64,000 nucleotides of DNA. It comes from Muriicola jejuensis. GTDB lineage: Bacteria; Bacteroidota; Bacteroidia; Flavobacteriales; Flavobacteriaceae. The first letter of the stretch is position 1. Each line of letters starts with the position of its first letter. Under the pieces are notes generated by a model, which was given only the letters and a program-made list of their open reading frames with translations, was not told where the DNA came from and searched no databases. Location of the stretch: positions 992,001 through 1,056,000 of the forward strand of contig NZ_JAABOP010000001.1 of the NCBI RefSeq assembly GCF_010671595.1. The letters run 5' to 3'. This document shows positions 16,155 through 24,753 of the stretch, piece after piece. Position numbers and translations under genes: made by a program.

Positions 16155-18449
16155 ATGGAAAATATTTACTTCCTGATGATCATCGCCCTGGCGGCCCTCG
16201 CAGTAGCAGATCTTGTGGTTGGAGTAAGCAACGACACCGTTAATTTTCTCAACTCTGCCATCGGTTCAAAGGCAATATCCTTTAGGACCATAATGATCGT
16301 GGCCAGCCTGGGAATCGCCTTTGGGGCTATCTTCTCCAGCGGGATGATGGAAGTGGCGCGGAAGGGGATCTTCAACCCCGGTGAGTTCTATTTTAACGAG
16401 ATCATGTTCATCTTCATGGCGGTCATGATCACGGACATTCTCTTGCTCGACTTTTTCAACACCCTTGGAATGCCCACTTCTACCACGGTTTCAATCGTAT
16501 TTGAATTGTTGGGAGCTGCCGTGGCTATGTCTATAATCAAGATTGGAATTGACGGGGGAACAGCAGGTGACATCATCAACTATATCAACACCTCCAAAGC
16601 CATGGAGATCATTACCGGAATATTGCTTTCCGTGGTCATCGCTTTCTCCATCGGAGCGTTTGTACAATGGATCTCCCGTCTGCTGTTGTCATATGACTTT
16701 GAGAGGAAAGCAATATGGGTGGGCTCCTTGTTCGGGGGGATCGCCTTATCCGCTATCACCTACTTTATCTTCATGAAAGGTATCAAAGGCACCCCATTCG
16801 CAGGAGAGTCTTACGAAATCCTCGGGGGGGTAACCATAGGTACCTACCTGGAAAGCAATGTATTCTCCATTATCCTGATAAGCCTGGTCTTCTGGTCTTT
16901 GTTGTCCTTTCTGCTGACCTCAGCTTTTAAAGTAAATATCTATAAAGTGATCATTGGGGTAGGAACCTTTGCCCTGGCCCTCGCCTTTGCCGGAAACGAC
17001 CTTGTAAACTTTATCGGAGTCCCAATTGCCGCCTACCAGTCTTACGAAGCCTGGGTTGCCTCCGGTGTCCCTGCTACAGAATTCAGCATGGAGGTACTGG
17101 CATCCAAAGTGCCTACACCGACCTTATTTCTTTTCATTTCGGGACTGGTGATGGTAGCTACCCTGTGGCTGTCTAAAAAGGCCCGCTACGTTACAGACAC
17201 TGAGATTAACCTGGCAAGGCAACACGATGCCAAAGAACGTTTTGAACCCAACTATCTATCACGGTCCATTGTTCGGGTAACCATGCTAGCTTCACAATAC
17301 ACCAATACGGTCATTCCCAACTCCGTACTCGAGAGGATAGACAAGAGGTTTAAAAAGCCCGTAATTCAACTGCCCAAAGGCAAGATCCATGAATTACCGG
17401 CATTTGACATGGTAAGGGCCGCAGTCAACCTGATGGTTGCCGGTATCCTGATCTCCATCGCGACCTCCTTTAAATTGCCTCTTTCAACAACCTATGTCAC
17501 TTTTATGGTGGCCATGGGTACTTCCCTGGCAGACCGTGCATGGGGAAGTGAAAGTGCTGTCTACAGGGTAGCTGGAGTACTCAATGTGATCGGAGGCTGG
17601 TTCCTGACAGCCATCGTGGCCTTTATCGCTTCCGGAATTATCCTGGCGATCATCAGTTTCGGCAAAGGCACTGCCATAGGCATCCTTCTCTTCGTCGCGA
17701 TCCTCCTCCTGGCCCGTAATTACATCTCCTACAACCGGAGATCCAAAGCGCTGCTCGCCGAAGACCGCCTGATCAAAGCTGAAAGCAGTTCCATACAAGG
17801 AGTGATCTCCGAGAGTTCCAAGAACATCTCCAACGCGATGAAACGAAGTGGTAAACTCTACCGCAATTGCATTGAAGGCCTGGCCAGACAGGATCTCGAC
17901 AGGTTAAAAAAGAACAAGACCAGTGTGGTAAAGCTCTCCAAGGAGATCGATGAGCTACGTGACCATTTATTCTACTTTATTAAGAACCTGGACGAATCAA
18001 ACGTGGAGGCCAGCAATTTCTATATCAACATCCTGAGCTATCTGACAGATATTTCTCAGTCTCTCGAGTACATCTCCAAGATCACACACAAACACGTGAA
18101 CAACCATCACAAAAAGTTGAAATTCAACCAGATTAAGGAACTCACAGAGATCAATCATGAGTTGGAAACCTTGTTCATGGATACGAAGGACGCTTTCGAT
18201 AATGGTTCGTTTGAAAAGATTGGTAAGATCCTTACCAAAAAACAAGAACTCTATTCCCTAGTAAAGGATAAAATTGAGAAGCAGATCGCACGTACCCGAT
18301 CAGAAGAATCGAGTCCGAAGAATACAACACTCTATTTTTCCTTATTGCTCGAGACAAAAGATCTCATGGAGGCAACCATGGAATTGCTGGAACTCTATTA
18401 TCAAAAATACGATAAAAACGTCCCGGCGGCTGGTGTTTCAACGGAATAG
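16155..18449 (+). CDS. PiT-family inorganic phosphate transporter fused to a PhoU-like domain
   Basis: This 764-aa inner-membrane phosphate permease carries both PiT signatures: VGVSNDTVNFLNSAIG (Asn26, Asp27) near the N-terminus and FAGNDLVNFIGVPIAAYQ (Asn281, Asp282) in the second half. About 12 membrane segments run to residue 535. The last ~200 residues are soluble and helical (SSKNISNAMKRSGKLYRNCI) and match the DUF47/PhoU-like fold, which in other bacteria regulates the transporter from the cytoplasm. The fusion makes this longer than simple PiT proteins (400-500 aa). It is convergent with the Na/Pi cotransporter gene, 30 bp apart. Confidence 0.93.
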   Translation: MENIYFLMIIALAALAVADLVVGVSNDTVNFLNSAIGSKAISFRTIMIVASLGIAFGAIFSSGMMEVARKGIFNPGEFYFNEIMFIFMAVMITDILLLDFFNTLGMPTSTTVSIVFELLGAAVAMSIIKIGIDGGTAGDIINYINTSKAMEIITGILLSVVIAFSIGAFVQWISRLLLSYDFERKAIWVGSLFGGIALSAITYFIFMKGIKGTPFAGESYEILGGVTIGTYLESNVFSIILISLVFWSLLSFLLTSAFKVNIYKVIIGVGTFALALAFAGNDLVNFIGVPIAAYQSYEAWVASGVPATEFSMEVLASKVPTPTLFLFISGLVMVATLWLSKKARYVTDTEINLARQHDAKERFEPNYLSRSIVRVTMLASQYTNTVIPNSVLERIDKRFKKPVIQLPKGKIHELPAFDMVRAAVNLMVAGILISIATSFKLPLSTTYVTFMVAMGTSLADRAWGSESAVYRVAGVLNVIGGWFLTAIVAFIASGIILAIISFGKGTAIGILLFVAILLLARNYISYNRRSKALLAEDRLIKAESSSIQGVISESSKNISNAMKRSGKLYRNCIEGLARQDLDRLKKNKTSVVKLSKEIDELRDHLFYFIKNLDESNVEASNFYINILSYLTDISQSLEYISKITHKHVNNHHKKLKFNQIKELTEINHELETLFMDTKDAFDNGSFEKIGKILTKKQELYSLVKDKIEKQIARTRSEESSPKNTTLYFSLLLETKDLMEATMELLELYYQKYDKNVPAAGVSTE

Positions 18450-18479
18450 ACAAGGTCTTTTCCCCTGGCTTGAAATCCC

Positions 18480-20249
18480 TCATCCCGCATTGATCTCCTC
18501 CATGGTCCCTTCCTGGACCAACAGGGTATCAGAGCGGCAATAGAGCAATTCTGTTACGGTTACCATGTTCTCAAGTAGGTCGTGCAACTGATCGAAATCA
18601 TTGACCAAAGAAGAGGCCATCAGCGGAGTGATCAGGCCCTCCCGGATCAGACTGTCGATGACACTATTTTGCTTGTTAAGTGATTTAAGGGACTTGATCC
18701 TGAGCCTCTTCAAATCCTTTTTATAGGCCGAAATATCCTCAGGCGGGATGCTGAGATAGATTCCTCTTAGATGTGTTACCATGAGTTTTCGGTAGAAGTC
18801 GTATTCCTTTTTCATATACGGGTTATCTTCCGAGGAATACTTTCGAATGTTCCTGTTAACTTCTCTTGTATACCGGATGATCTCTACCATCTTTCTGTTG
18901 GCCAGTTTGATCTCCATGATTCGATTGTTCTGTTTCGATGTCAGTTTGAGTGAACTCTGTGCCTGCGTGGCAAATTGCAAAATGGCCCCGTAGATGGTCT
19001 TTACCTTAGTGAGGTAAAGCTCCCGAACATTCACCCCCAGGTCTTCCTGTGTTTTCTTGATCACCTTCCTGGCTTTTACATCTGATCGCAAATCATCCCT
19101 GTGGATATTGAAGGCATGGGTGACGATTTCAAAGACGGCATTCTCGAACAGGTGCTTGGACTCGCTGACCAAAGTAGCGATGGCTGTTTCAGGAAAATTT
19201 AGCATACCCTTGTTTAGGAATTTGGGTTCGTCTATATCCTTTTCGGGTATACCCCTTACCGGTACGGCCCATTCCACAAATCGGGTAATAGGCTTGACAA
19301 ACCAGACCAGGACAAAGGTGTTGATCACATTGAATAAGGTGTGAAAAAGGGATATGGCCACAGGGATCGCTGCGGCAGAAACATAGGGGGATTCATTGCC
19401 CAATTTCCCGCTGATAAGATCAATACCGCGCAGGAAGGGATAAAACAACAGCAACATCCACCCCACTCCGATCAGATTGAATATCAGGTGTGCCCTTGCC
19501 GCCCTTTTAGCCTGGAAGTTCGATACAAAGGCCGCGAGGTTCGCGGTGATCGTGGTCCCTATGTTCTCCCCCAACACCATGGCCGCTGCCAGTTCGAAAG
19601 GGATCCAGCCTTCAGCAGTCATCAGTAGGGTGAGGGCCATGGTCGCACTCGACGACTGGATAACGATGGTCAGTACCGTTCCGATCAGGAGGAACAGGAG
19701 TACAGAACCAAAACCCGATTCAGTGTAATGCTGCAGAAATTCGAGAATACCCGGATTCTCATTGATATTGGGCATTGCCTCCTTTAGGAACTGAAGGCCG
19801 ATAAAGAGGAGGGCGAAGCCCACAATGAAACTTCCCCAGTTCTTCAAACGCTCCTTCTTCGAAAAGGTAAAAAAGAAGCCGAACCCTACCAGGGGAAGGG
19901 CGACCTCGCTCATGCTTACCTTAAAACCCAGGATCGTGATCAGCCAGGCCGTGATGGTCGTTCCTATATTCGCACCCATGATCACGCTGATCGCCTCCGG
20001 CAAGGTGAGAAGGGAGGCATTGGCAAAACTGACAACCATAAGCGTGGTAGCGGAGGAAGATTGGATGACCGAGGTGATCAGGAACCCGGTGGAGATCCCG
20101 AGAAATCGGTTGGAGGTCATGGTGGCCAAAATCCCGCGCATCTGGCTTCCCGCAAGCAAAAGCAAGGCATCACTCATCACCTTCATCCCGAAAAGAAAAA
20201 GGCCCAACGCTCCCAGGAGCTGTAATGTCTTAACTAATCCGAATTCCAT
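18480..20249 (-). CDS. Na/Pi cotransporter family protein with PhoU-like C-terminus
   Basis: This 589-aa PNaS-family permease shows the inverted-repeat signatures of the family: QSSSATTLMV (residue 63) with GANIGTTITAWL (92), and QSSSATMALTL (198) with GENIGTTITANLAA. About ten membrane segments occupy residues 1-320. The C-terminal 230 residues are helical and PhoU-like. It imports phosphate with sodium, or exports it in some relatives. It is transcribed towards the PiT gene, and I found no copy of the 11-bp repeat operator upstream, so it may be regulated differently. Confidence 0.92.
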   Translation of the reverse strand: MEFGLVKTLQLLGALGLFLFGMKVMSDALLLLAGSQMRGILATMTSNRFLGISTGFLITSVIQSSSATTLMVVSFANASLLTLPEAISVIMGANIGTTITAWLITILGFKVSMSEVALPLVGFGFFFTFSKKERLKNWGSFIVGFALLFIGLQFLKEAMPNINENPGILEFLQHYTESGFGSVLLFLLIGTVLTIVIQSSSATMALTLLMTAEGWIPFELAAAMVLGENIGTTITANLAAFVSNFQAKRAARAHLIFNLIGVGWMLLLFYPFLRGIDLISGKLGNESPYVSAAAIPVAISLFHTLFNVINTFVLVWFVKPITRFVEWAVPVRGIPEKDIDEPKFLNKGMLNFPETAIATLVSESKHLFENAVFEIVTHAFNIHRDDLRSDVKARKVIKKTQEDLGVNVRELYLTKVKTIYGAILQFATQAQSSLKLTSKQNNRIMEIKLANRKMVEIIRYTREVNRNIRKYSSEDNPYMKKEYDFYRKLMVTHLRGIYLSIPPEDISAYKKDLKRLRIKSLKSLNKQNSVIDSLIREGLITPLMASSLVNDFDQLHDLLENMVTVTELLYCRSDTLLVQEGTMEEINAG

Positions 20250-20327
20250 GCTTTTTTATCGGTCAACTCATTCTCGAGAACAATTTAAACTTATTTTTTG
20301 AACTTGAATTACCGATCGTTTGGAAGC

Positions 20328-20344
20328 CCTATATAATATATAGG
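20328..20344. repeat. 17-bp perfect palindrome in a divergent promoter region
   Basis: CCTATATA and TATATAGG flank a single A midway between the Na/Pi cotransporter start (20249) and the PepSY-like gene (20446). It is a possible operator for one or both genes. Confidence 0.45.
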
Positions 20345-20445
20345 AAAGATGATAAATATCATTGCAGATTGGAGTCCTTGTTCGTACCTTATCTGTCCTT
20401 GAGTGTTAAACTAAATAAGGCATACGTAACACTAAATTCAATGCC

Positions 20446-20952
20446 ATGAAAAAAGTTATTCTTGGTTTACTTGCTCTCGGACTTGCCATCCCAGCCTTTA
20501 CCCAGGATGTAAAGGTTGAAGAGCTTTCTGAAGTGGTCATCAGGCCGATGAACTTCAAATACCTGAATGCAATTGATTCCAGGGAGGCTGCCGTTCCCGT
20601 AAGAATGCTGGAACGTATGGTCGCCTCTTACGACGTCACTGAAGCTGAATTCTATCGGGAAGATTTTGATTTTTACACTGTATCTTTCTTTATCCCCGAT
20701 GGTAAAATTGTAGCCGAATACGACGCTGACGGAAAGGTCATCAGAACTATTGAGAAATTCAAGGACGTTGCACTGCCTGACGAAGTCAAGACCGCATTAT
20801 TGGACAGGTTCCCCAATTGGACCGTATCCAAAGACGTTTACCGCGTAACCTACACCGAAGACAATGGCGCTAAAAAAATCTATAAGCTTCTGCTTGTGAA
20901 TGGCGACAAAAAAATGAGGGTCAAAGTAGACAATATAGGAACCTTCCTGTAG
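20446..20952 (+). CDS. PepSY-like exported protein
   Basis: This 168-aa protein has a signal peptide ending AFTQ (residue 20) and two similar alpha/beta units, of the type found in periplasmic BLF/PepSY-like proteins of Bacteroidota; the C-terminal unit is DEVKTALLDRFPNWTVSKDVYRVTY followed by KIYKLLLVNGDKKMRVKVD. Function is unknown. It has its own terminator and is divergent from the Na/Pi cotransporter. Family assignment is from pattern only. Confidence 0.7.
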   Translation: MKKVILGLLALGLAIPAFTQDVKVEELSEVVIRPMNFKYLNAIDSREAAVPVRMLERMVASYDVTEAEFYREDFDFYTVSFFIPDGKIVAEYDADGKVIRTIEKFKDVALPDEVKTALLDRFPNWTVSKDVYRVTYTEDNGAKKIYKLLLVNGDKKMRVKVDNIGTFL

Positions 20953-21005
20953 TACCGCCGCTTTTGCCCCGGCTTTATTTAGTGATCATTAAAACAAGGA
21001 AAATG

Positions 21006-21037
21006 AAGTGCTGTCTGCAAAGGCAGCACTTTCTTTT
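21006..21037 (+). terminator. Terminator of the PepSY-like gene
   Basis: AAGTGCTGTCT pairs with AGGCAGCACTT (one G-T wobble) around a GCAA tetraloop; a T-rich tract follows. Confidence 0.85.
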
Positions 21038-21053
21038 TGTACCCCAGCCATTC

Positions 21054-21638
21054 TTAACGGTAGAAATTCATCTCATCCATGTACTTCCACACGGACTCGG
21101 GTAGAAGTGGTCTGATATTCTTCCCTTTTTTGTGGTTATTCCTGATAAACGTGGAGGATATTTCCATCACGGGGGCATCGATACGGTGGATGTGGTCATG
21201 CCCAACAAACCTTTCGGGGACGTCTCCCCCGGAGATACGAGGGTAGACATACAGGTGATGGTTCTCCAGGATCACCTCATAATTCTTCCACTTGTGGAAC
21301 GTCTTGAGGTTATCTTCCCCCATCAGAAGGGAAAAGATATACTGGTCTCCGTGCTTCTCTTTCAGGTTCACCAGGGTATTGACCGTGTAGTTAGGTTGAG
21401 GGAGGTCGAATTCAATGGTGCTCGCCTTTAATTTGGGATACTCCCCCACCGCCTCCTGCACCATCTGATACCTGTGGTGGTCCGGGAGCATACTCTGCTT
21501 GACCTTAAAAGGACTTTGGGGGGTGATCACAAACCAGACCTCCTCCAGGTCCGAGAATTCAACCATATGGTTGGCGATCACCAGATGCCCTATATGGATG
21601 GGGTTGAAGGTGCCGAAAAAAAGTCCGACCTTTTTCAT
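21054..21638 (-). CDS. nadD: Nicotinate-nucleotide adenylyltransferase
   Basis: This 194-aa enzyme adenylates nicotinate mononucleotide in NAD synthesis. The nucleotidyltransferase signature GTFNPIHIGHL begins at residue 9, and the ISSTFIR-type motif near the C-terminus (MEISSTFIRNNHKKG) contacts ATP phosphates. It is the last gene of an operon in which each ATG overlaps the previous stop by 4 bp, so it is translationally coupled to gmk. Confidence 0.95.
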   Translation of the reverse strand: MKKVGLFFGTFNPIHIGHLVIANHMVEFSDLEEVWFVITPQSPFKVKQSMLPDHHRYQMVQEAVGEYPKLKASTIEFDLPQPNYTVNTLVNLKEKHGDQYIFSLLMGEDNLKTFHKWKNYEVILENHHLYVYPRISGGDVPERFVGHDHIHRIDAPVMEISSTFIRNNHKKGKNIRPLLPESVWKYMDEMNFYR

Positions 21639-22252
21639 GGGTTTCCCTCCCCGGGATTCTCTTTCTCGAAGGAAGGTACCACTCCCAGGAAATCCGCGAC
21701 CATTTTATGGGCTTCCTTCAACGCCTTTTCCAGGTCGTAGTTCTTGATGATCCTGTCGAATTGAGGTGCGGTGGCAAGTTCTACAGAGGCCTTGGCGATC
21801 CGCATATTGATCTTTTCATCGCTCTCCGTACTGCGTTTTTTAAGCCGGATCTTGAGTTCATCAACACTGGGTGGTTTTACGAACACGGCCAGGGTCTGTT
21901 CAGGAAACTTTTTCTTTATGCGCAAACCCCCTGCCACATCGATGTCGAAGATGACGTTCTTTCCTTCAGCCCACAACCGTTCCACCTCGCTTTTCAGAGT
22001 ACCGTAGAAATTATCCCTGTACACCTCTTCCCATTCCAGGAAGTCCTCGTTCTTGATGTGACGCTTGAACTCCGATAAGGTCATGAAATAATAGTGTTCC
22101 CCGTGCTTTTCCTTTCCTCTCCTGGGCCTCGAGGTGGCCGAGACGGAAAAGGCCAGGTTGAGTTCCGGCTGGTCCAGCAGATAGCGGACGATAGTGGTCT
22201 TGCCGCTACCCGAAGGTGCCGAGAATATGATGAGTTTCCCTCCCTCACTCAT
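21635..22252 (-). CDS. gmk: Guanylate kinase
   Basis: This 205-aa enzyme phosphorylates GMP to GDP. The P-loop SAPSGSGKTT starts at residue 11, followed by the GMP-binding segment (TSRPRRGKEKHGEHYYF) and the lid region. It overlaps yicC upstream and nadD downstream by 4 bp each. The yicC-gmk pairing is widespread in bacteria. Confidence 0.97.
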   Translation of the reverse strand: MSEGGKLIIFSAPSGSGKTTIVRYLLDQPELNLAFSVSATSRPRRGKEKHGEHYYFMTLSEFKRHIKNEDFLEWEEVYRDNFYGTLKSEVERLWAEGKNVIFDIDVAGGLRIKKKFPEQTLAVFVKPPSVDELKIRLKKRSTESDEKINMRIAKASVELATAPQFDRIIKNYDLEKALKEAHKMVADFLGVVPSFEKENPGEGNP

Positions 22253-23106
22253 AAGACATTGAGCATTTGTTCCTTGATCTTTTCCAATTCATCCTTCATC
22301 TGTACTACCACTTGCTGCATGGGTGCGTAGTTGGCCTTTGAACCGATGGTATTGATCTCCCTGCCTATTTCCTGGCTGATGAATCCCAACTTTTTACCGT
22401 TGGATTCGGAAGAAGCCATGGTCTCCTTGAAGTAATTCAGATGGTTTTCGAGCCGTACCTTCTCCTCGGTGATATCCAGCTTTTCTAGGTAATAGATCAG
22501 TTCCTGTTCAAAACGATTGGCGTCTACTTCCATTTTGATATCGGCGACGGCCTTTTCAAGCCGGTCGCGAATCGCCTGCAATCGTTCCTGGTCGAGCTCA
22601 CTGACCTGCTGCAACAGCAGGTGCAGGTTCTCCAACCGGGTGGCAAAGTCGTTTTCCAGGATCCTCCCTTCTTCCGACCTGAAGGCCTGTATGGCATCCA
22701 GTGCATGTTTCAGGGCTTCCAGGATGGCGTTGTATTCCTCCGGATCTACCTCTTCCTTGTCGGTCTTCAGGGTGTCCGGAAGTTTGAGGGCCATTTCCAT
22801 CAGGCGAAGATCGTCCCCATCTGCAATGGACCTCAGTTGTTTCATATAGTGCCTGACCACCGCATCATTGATCTGTGAGGTGGTCTCGTCACCGGTGATC
22901 TCCACATAAAGGCTGAAGTCGATCTTGCCCCTCTGCAGGGCCGAGGCAATGATCTTGCGCAACTCCAATTCCTTTTCGCGATACCCCTGTGGCATCCTGG
23001 CGTTCAGATCCAGGGATTTGCTGTTGAGGGATTTCAACTCTACTGTGACCTTTTTCGCGGGCAACTGTACTACGTACTTCCCGAATCCCGTCATGGACTG
23101 GATCAT
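22249..23106 (-). CDS. yicC: YicC family protein (putative endoribonuclease)
   Basis: This 285-aa protein begins MIQSMTGFGK, the family hallmark, with the YicC N-terminal domain and the C-terminal DUF1732 domain (ENHLNYFKETM, then GKKLGFISQEIGREINTIGSKAN). E. coli YicC (RnaYC) has ribonuclease activity; the acidic C-terminal residues expected for metal binding are present. It is the first gene of the yicC-gmk-nadD operon. Confidence 0.95.
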   Translation of the reverse strand: MIQSMTGFGKYVVQLPAKKVTVELKSLNSKSLDLNARMPQGYREKELELRKIIASALQRGKIDFSLYVEITGDETTSQINDAVVRHYMKQLRSIADGDDLRLMEMALKLPDTLKTDKEEVDPEEYNAILEALKHALDAIQAFRSEEGRILENDFATRLENLHLLLQQVSELDQERLQAIRDRLEKAVADIKMEVDANRFEQELIYYLEKLDITEEKVRLENHLNYFKETMASSESNGKKLGFISQEIGREINTIGSKANYAPMQQVVVQMKDELEKIKEQMLNVL

Positions 23107-23173
23107 ATCTTCCGTTTGATTTGGCTAAGATACTTATTTTCACTTGCCCGCATAAGGCCTTTCTTGATCGTCA

Positions 23174-23986
23174 CTACAGTTCCCTTACCCATATGTTGCG
23201 GAAACTTACCCTGCTGTTGTCGCCGTGATCCTGTAAACGGATCGGGCCCTTGCCATGCGGGGGGTTCTTGGGCCAGCCGATGTAAGGGGTGGTCCCTTTG
23301 ATCTCTGCATGATCCTGAACAAGGATCCCGTTGTGGAGGACCGTCATGGTCCCGGATCTGATCTTGACCCCTGCCTCATTGAACTCAGGGGCGTGATAAA
23401 TGATGTCATAGGAATTCCATTCCCCACTGGGTACAGAGGCCATGGCCAGGGGGATGTGTTGTTTGTAGATCGAGGCGACCTGCCCGTTCACGTAAGTGTC
23501 GTTATCGTTGTTGTCCAAAACCTGTATCTCGTACAACCCCTGGAGGAAGACACCGCTGTTCGCCCGACTCTGACCGGCTCCCTGTATCTCGGCAGGGGAA
23601 CGCCATTCGAGGTGCAATTGAACATCCCCGAATTGTGCTTTGGTCATGATATCCCCGGTCTTGTCCTTTACCGTCATACTCCCATCCTCGTTCAGGTGCC
23701 AGACGACTTCAGAGCTGTCCCTCGCCATCATCCACTGGTCGAGGGAGGTGCCGTCAAAAAGGACGATGGCATCACTGGGTACGCCGTTGTTGCCTGTAGG
23801 GTTCACTTTGGGCGGGACGGGTTTATAGAGCTCGGTCTCCTCAGGGGTCGTAGGTTCTTCTCCCGAGTATTCCTCGTATACGATCCCTTTTTCTGCACTT
23901 TCTGTTTGTGCGGGTTCTACTACACCCCCATCTTTACAGGAGAAAAGGAAGGCAAGGGTTATACATGCCGCTATTTTTGTTCTCAT
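23174..23986 (-). CDS. DUF1080 lipoprotein (3-keto-glycoside hydrolase/lyase family), copy 1
   Basis: This 270-aa protein has a lipobox (LAFLFSC, Cys17), a low-complexity acidic linker, and then the DUF1080 jelly-roll lectin-like fold: LFDGTSLDQW, NSGVFLQGLYEIQVLDN, GEWNSYDIIYHAPEF, and a terminal SFRNIWVREL. DUF1080 proteins act on 3-keto glycosides made by a dehydrogenase, releasing the aglycone or sugar. A second DUF1080 gene lies immediately upstream. The lipid anchor places it in the periplasm or at the cell surface. Confidence 0.88.
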   Translation of the reverse strand: MRTKIAACITLAFLFSCKDGGVVEPAQTESAEKGIVYEEYSGEEPTTPEETELYKPVPPKVNPTGNNGVPSDAIVLFDGTSLDQWMMARDSSEVVWHLNEDGSMTVKDKTGDIMTKAQFGDVQLHLEWRSPAEIQGAGQSRANSGVFLQGLYEIQVLDNNDNDTYVNGQVASIYKQHIPLAMASVPSGEWNSYDIIYHAPEFNEAGVKIRSGTMTVLHNGILVQDHAEIKGTTPYIGWPKNPPHGKGPIRLQDHGDNSRVSFRNIWVREL

Positions 23987-23987
23987 C

Positions 23988-24743
23988 TCAAAGTCTTTTG
24001 ATTCTGATATTCCTGAAAGCTACCACATCGCCGTGGTCCTGCAACCCGATCTTTCCCATGTGGTGCTTGCCAAACCCGGGCCAGTCTGCAAATTTGGAAT
24101 TGGATACCATGGCATCCCACTCGGGATTGTCGAGGGGAAATGTGACGACGTCCACCCCGTTGAGATTCACCTTGCCGGTATGCTCGGCGTAATTCACCGT
24201 GATCACACAGGTATTCCACTCCCCGGCAGGCCTGGTGACGTCTTCCGAGGGAGCCACCATGTCATAGAGGGCCCCGGCCTGATGGGTGATCCCATTTTTA
24301 GCATCAGGGTGCCTGGTATTGTCGAGCACCTGTATCTCCGGCCCTGTCTCATAGGGCTGGCCATAGGCAGGGTCTTCCTTTACCCCCCAGAAAATACCGC
24401 TGTTAGCTCCTTCGGCCACTTTCCATTCCAGTGACAGTATAAAATTGCCGTAATCCTGCCTGCTTACTATGTTAAAGCTTTCCCCTCCCTTTCGCTCCGC
24501 CGGAGGAGAGAATACCATGGCCCCTTCTTCTATTTTCCAGTGCTCCGCCATTCCTTCCTGTCGATATCCCTTCCATTGATCGAAAGAGGTCCCGTCGAAC
24601 AGGATTTCCCATCCTTCCTTGTCATTAACTGAATGCTCACTCACCGCCATCTCCTGTGTTGCCTTGATTTCTGTTTCCGATTTTTCCCTGCATTGCGCAA
24701 GGATGAGGCTGGCGCTTACCAGCAAGATCTGAAATGTTTTCAT
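23988..24743 (-). CDS. DUF1080 lipoprotein (3-keto-glycoside hydrolase/lyase family), copy 2
   Basis: This 251-aa lipoprotein (SLILAQC, Cys18) carries one DUF1080 domain: ILFDGTSFDQWKGY, NSGIFWGVKEDP, GPEIQVLDN, GEWNTCVITV and terminal AFRNIRIKRL. Only 1 bp separates its stop from the next DUF1080 start. The two copies differ clearly, and this one has the GIFWGV form rather than GVFLQG, so different aglycone or anomer preference is likely. It lies 10 bp after the TIM-barrel isomerase gene in the same operon. Confidence 0.88.
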   Translation of the reverse strand: MKTFQILLVSASLILAQCREKSETEIKATQEMAVSEHSVNDKEGWEILFDGTSFDQWKGYRQEGMAEHWKIEEGAMVFSPPAERKGGESFNIVSRQDYGNFILSLEWKVAEGANSGIFWGVKEDPAYGQPYETGPEIQVLDNTRHPDAKNGITHQAGALYDMVAPSEDVTRPAGEWNTCVITVNYAEHTGKVNLNGVDVVTFPLDNPEWDAMVSNSKFADWPGFGKHHMGKIGLQDHGDVVAFRNIRIKRL

Positions 24744-24753
24744 TTCACTCTTT

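Noticed and set aside
20250-20445. Pho-type operator upstream of the Na/Pi cotransporter
   Set aside because: Minus-strand TTAACAC has no partner 11 bp away and no -7 decamer at 25 bp; a GATATTTA element exists without the repeats.
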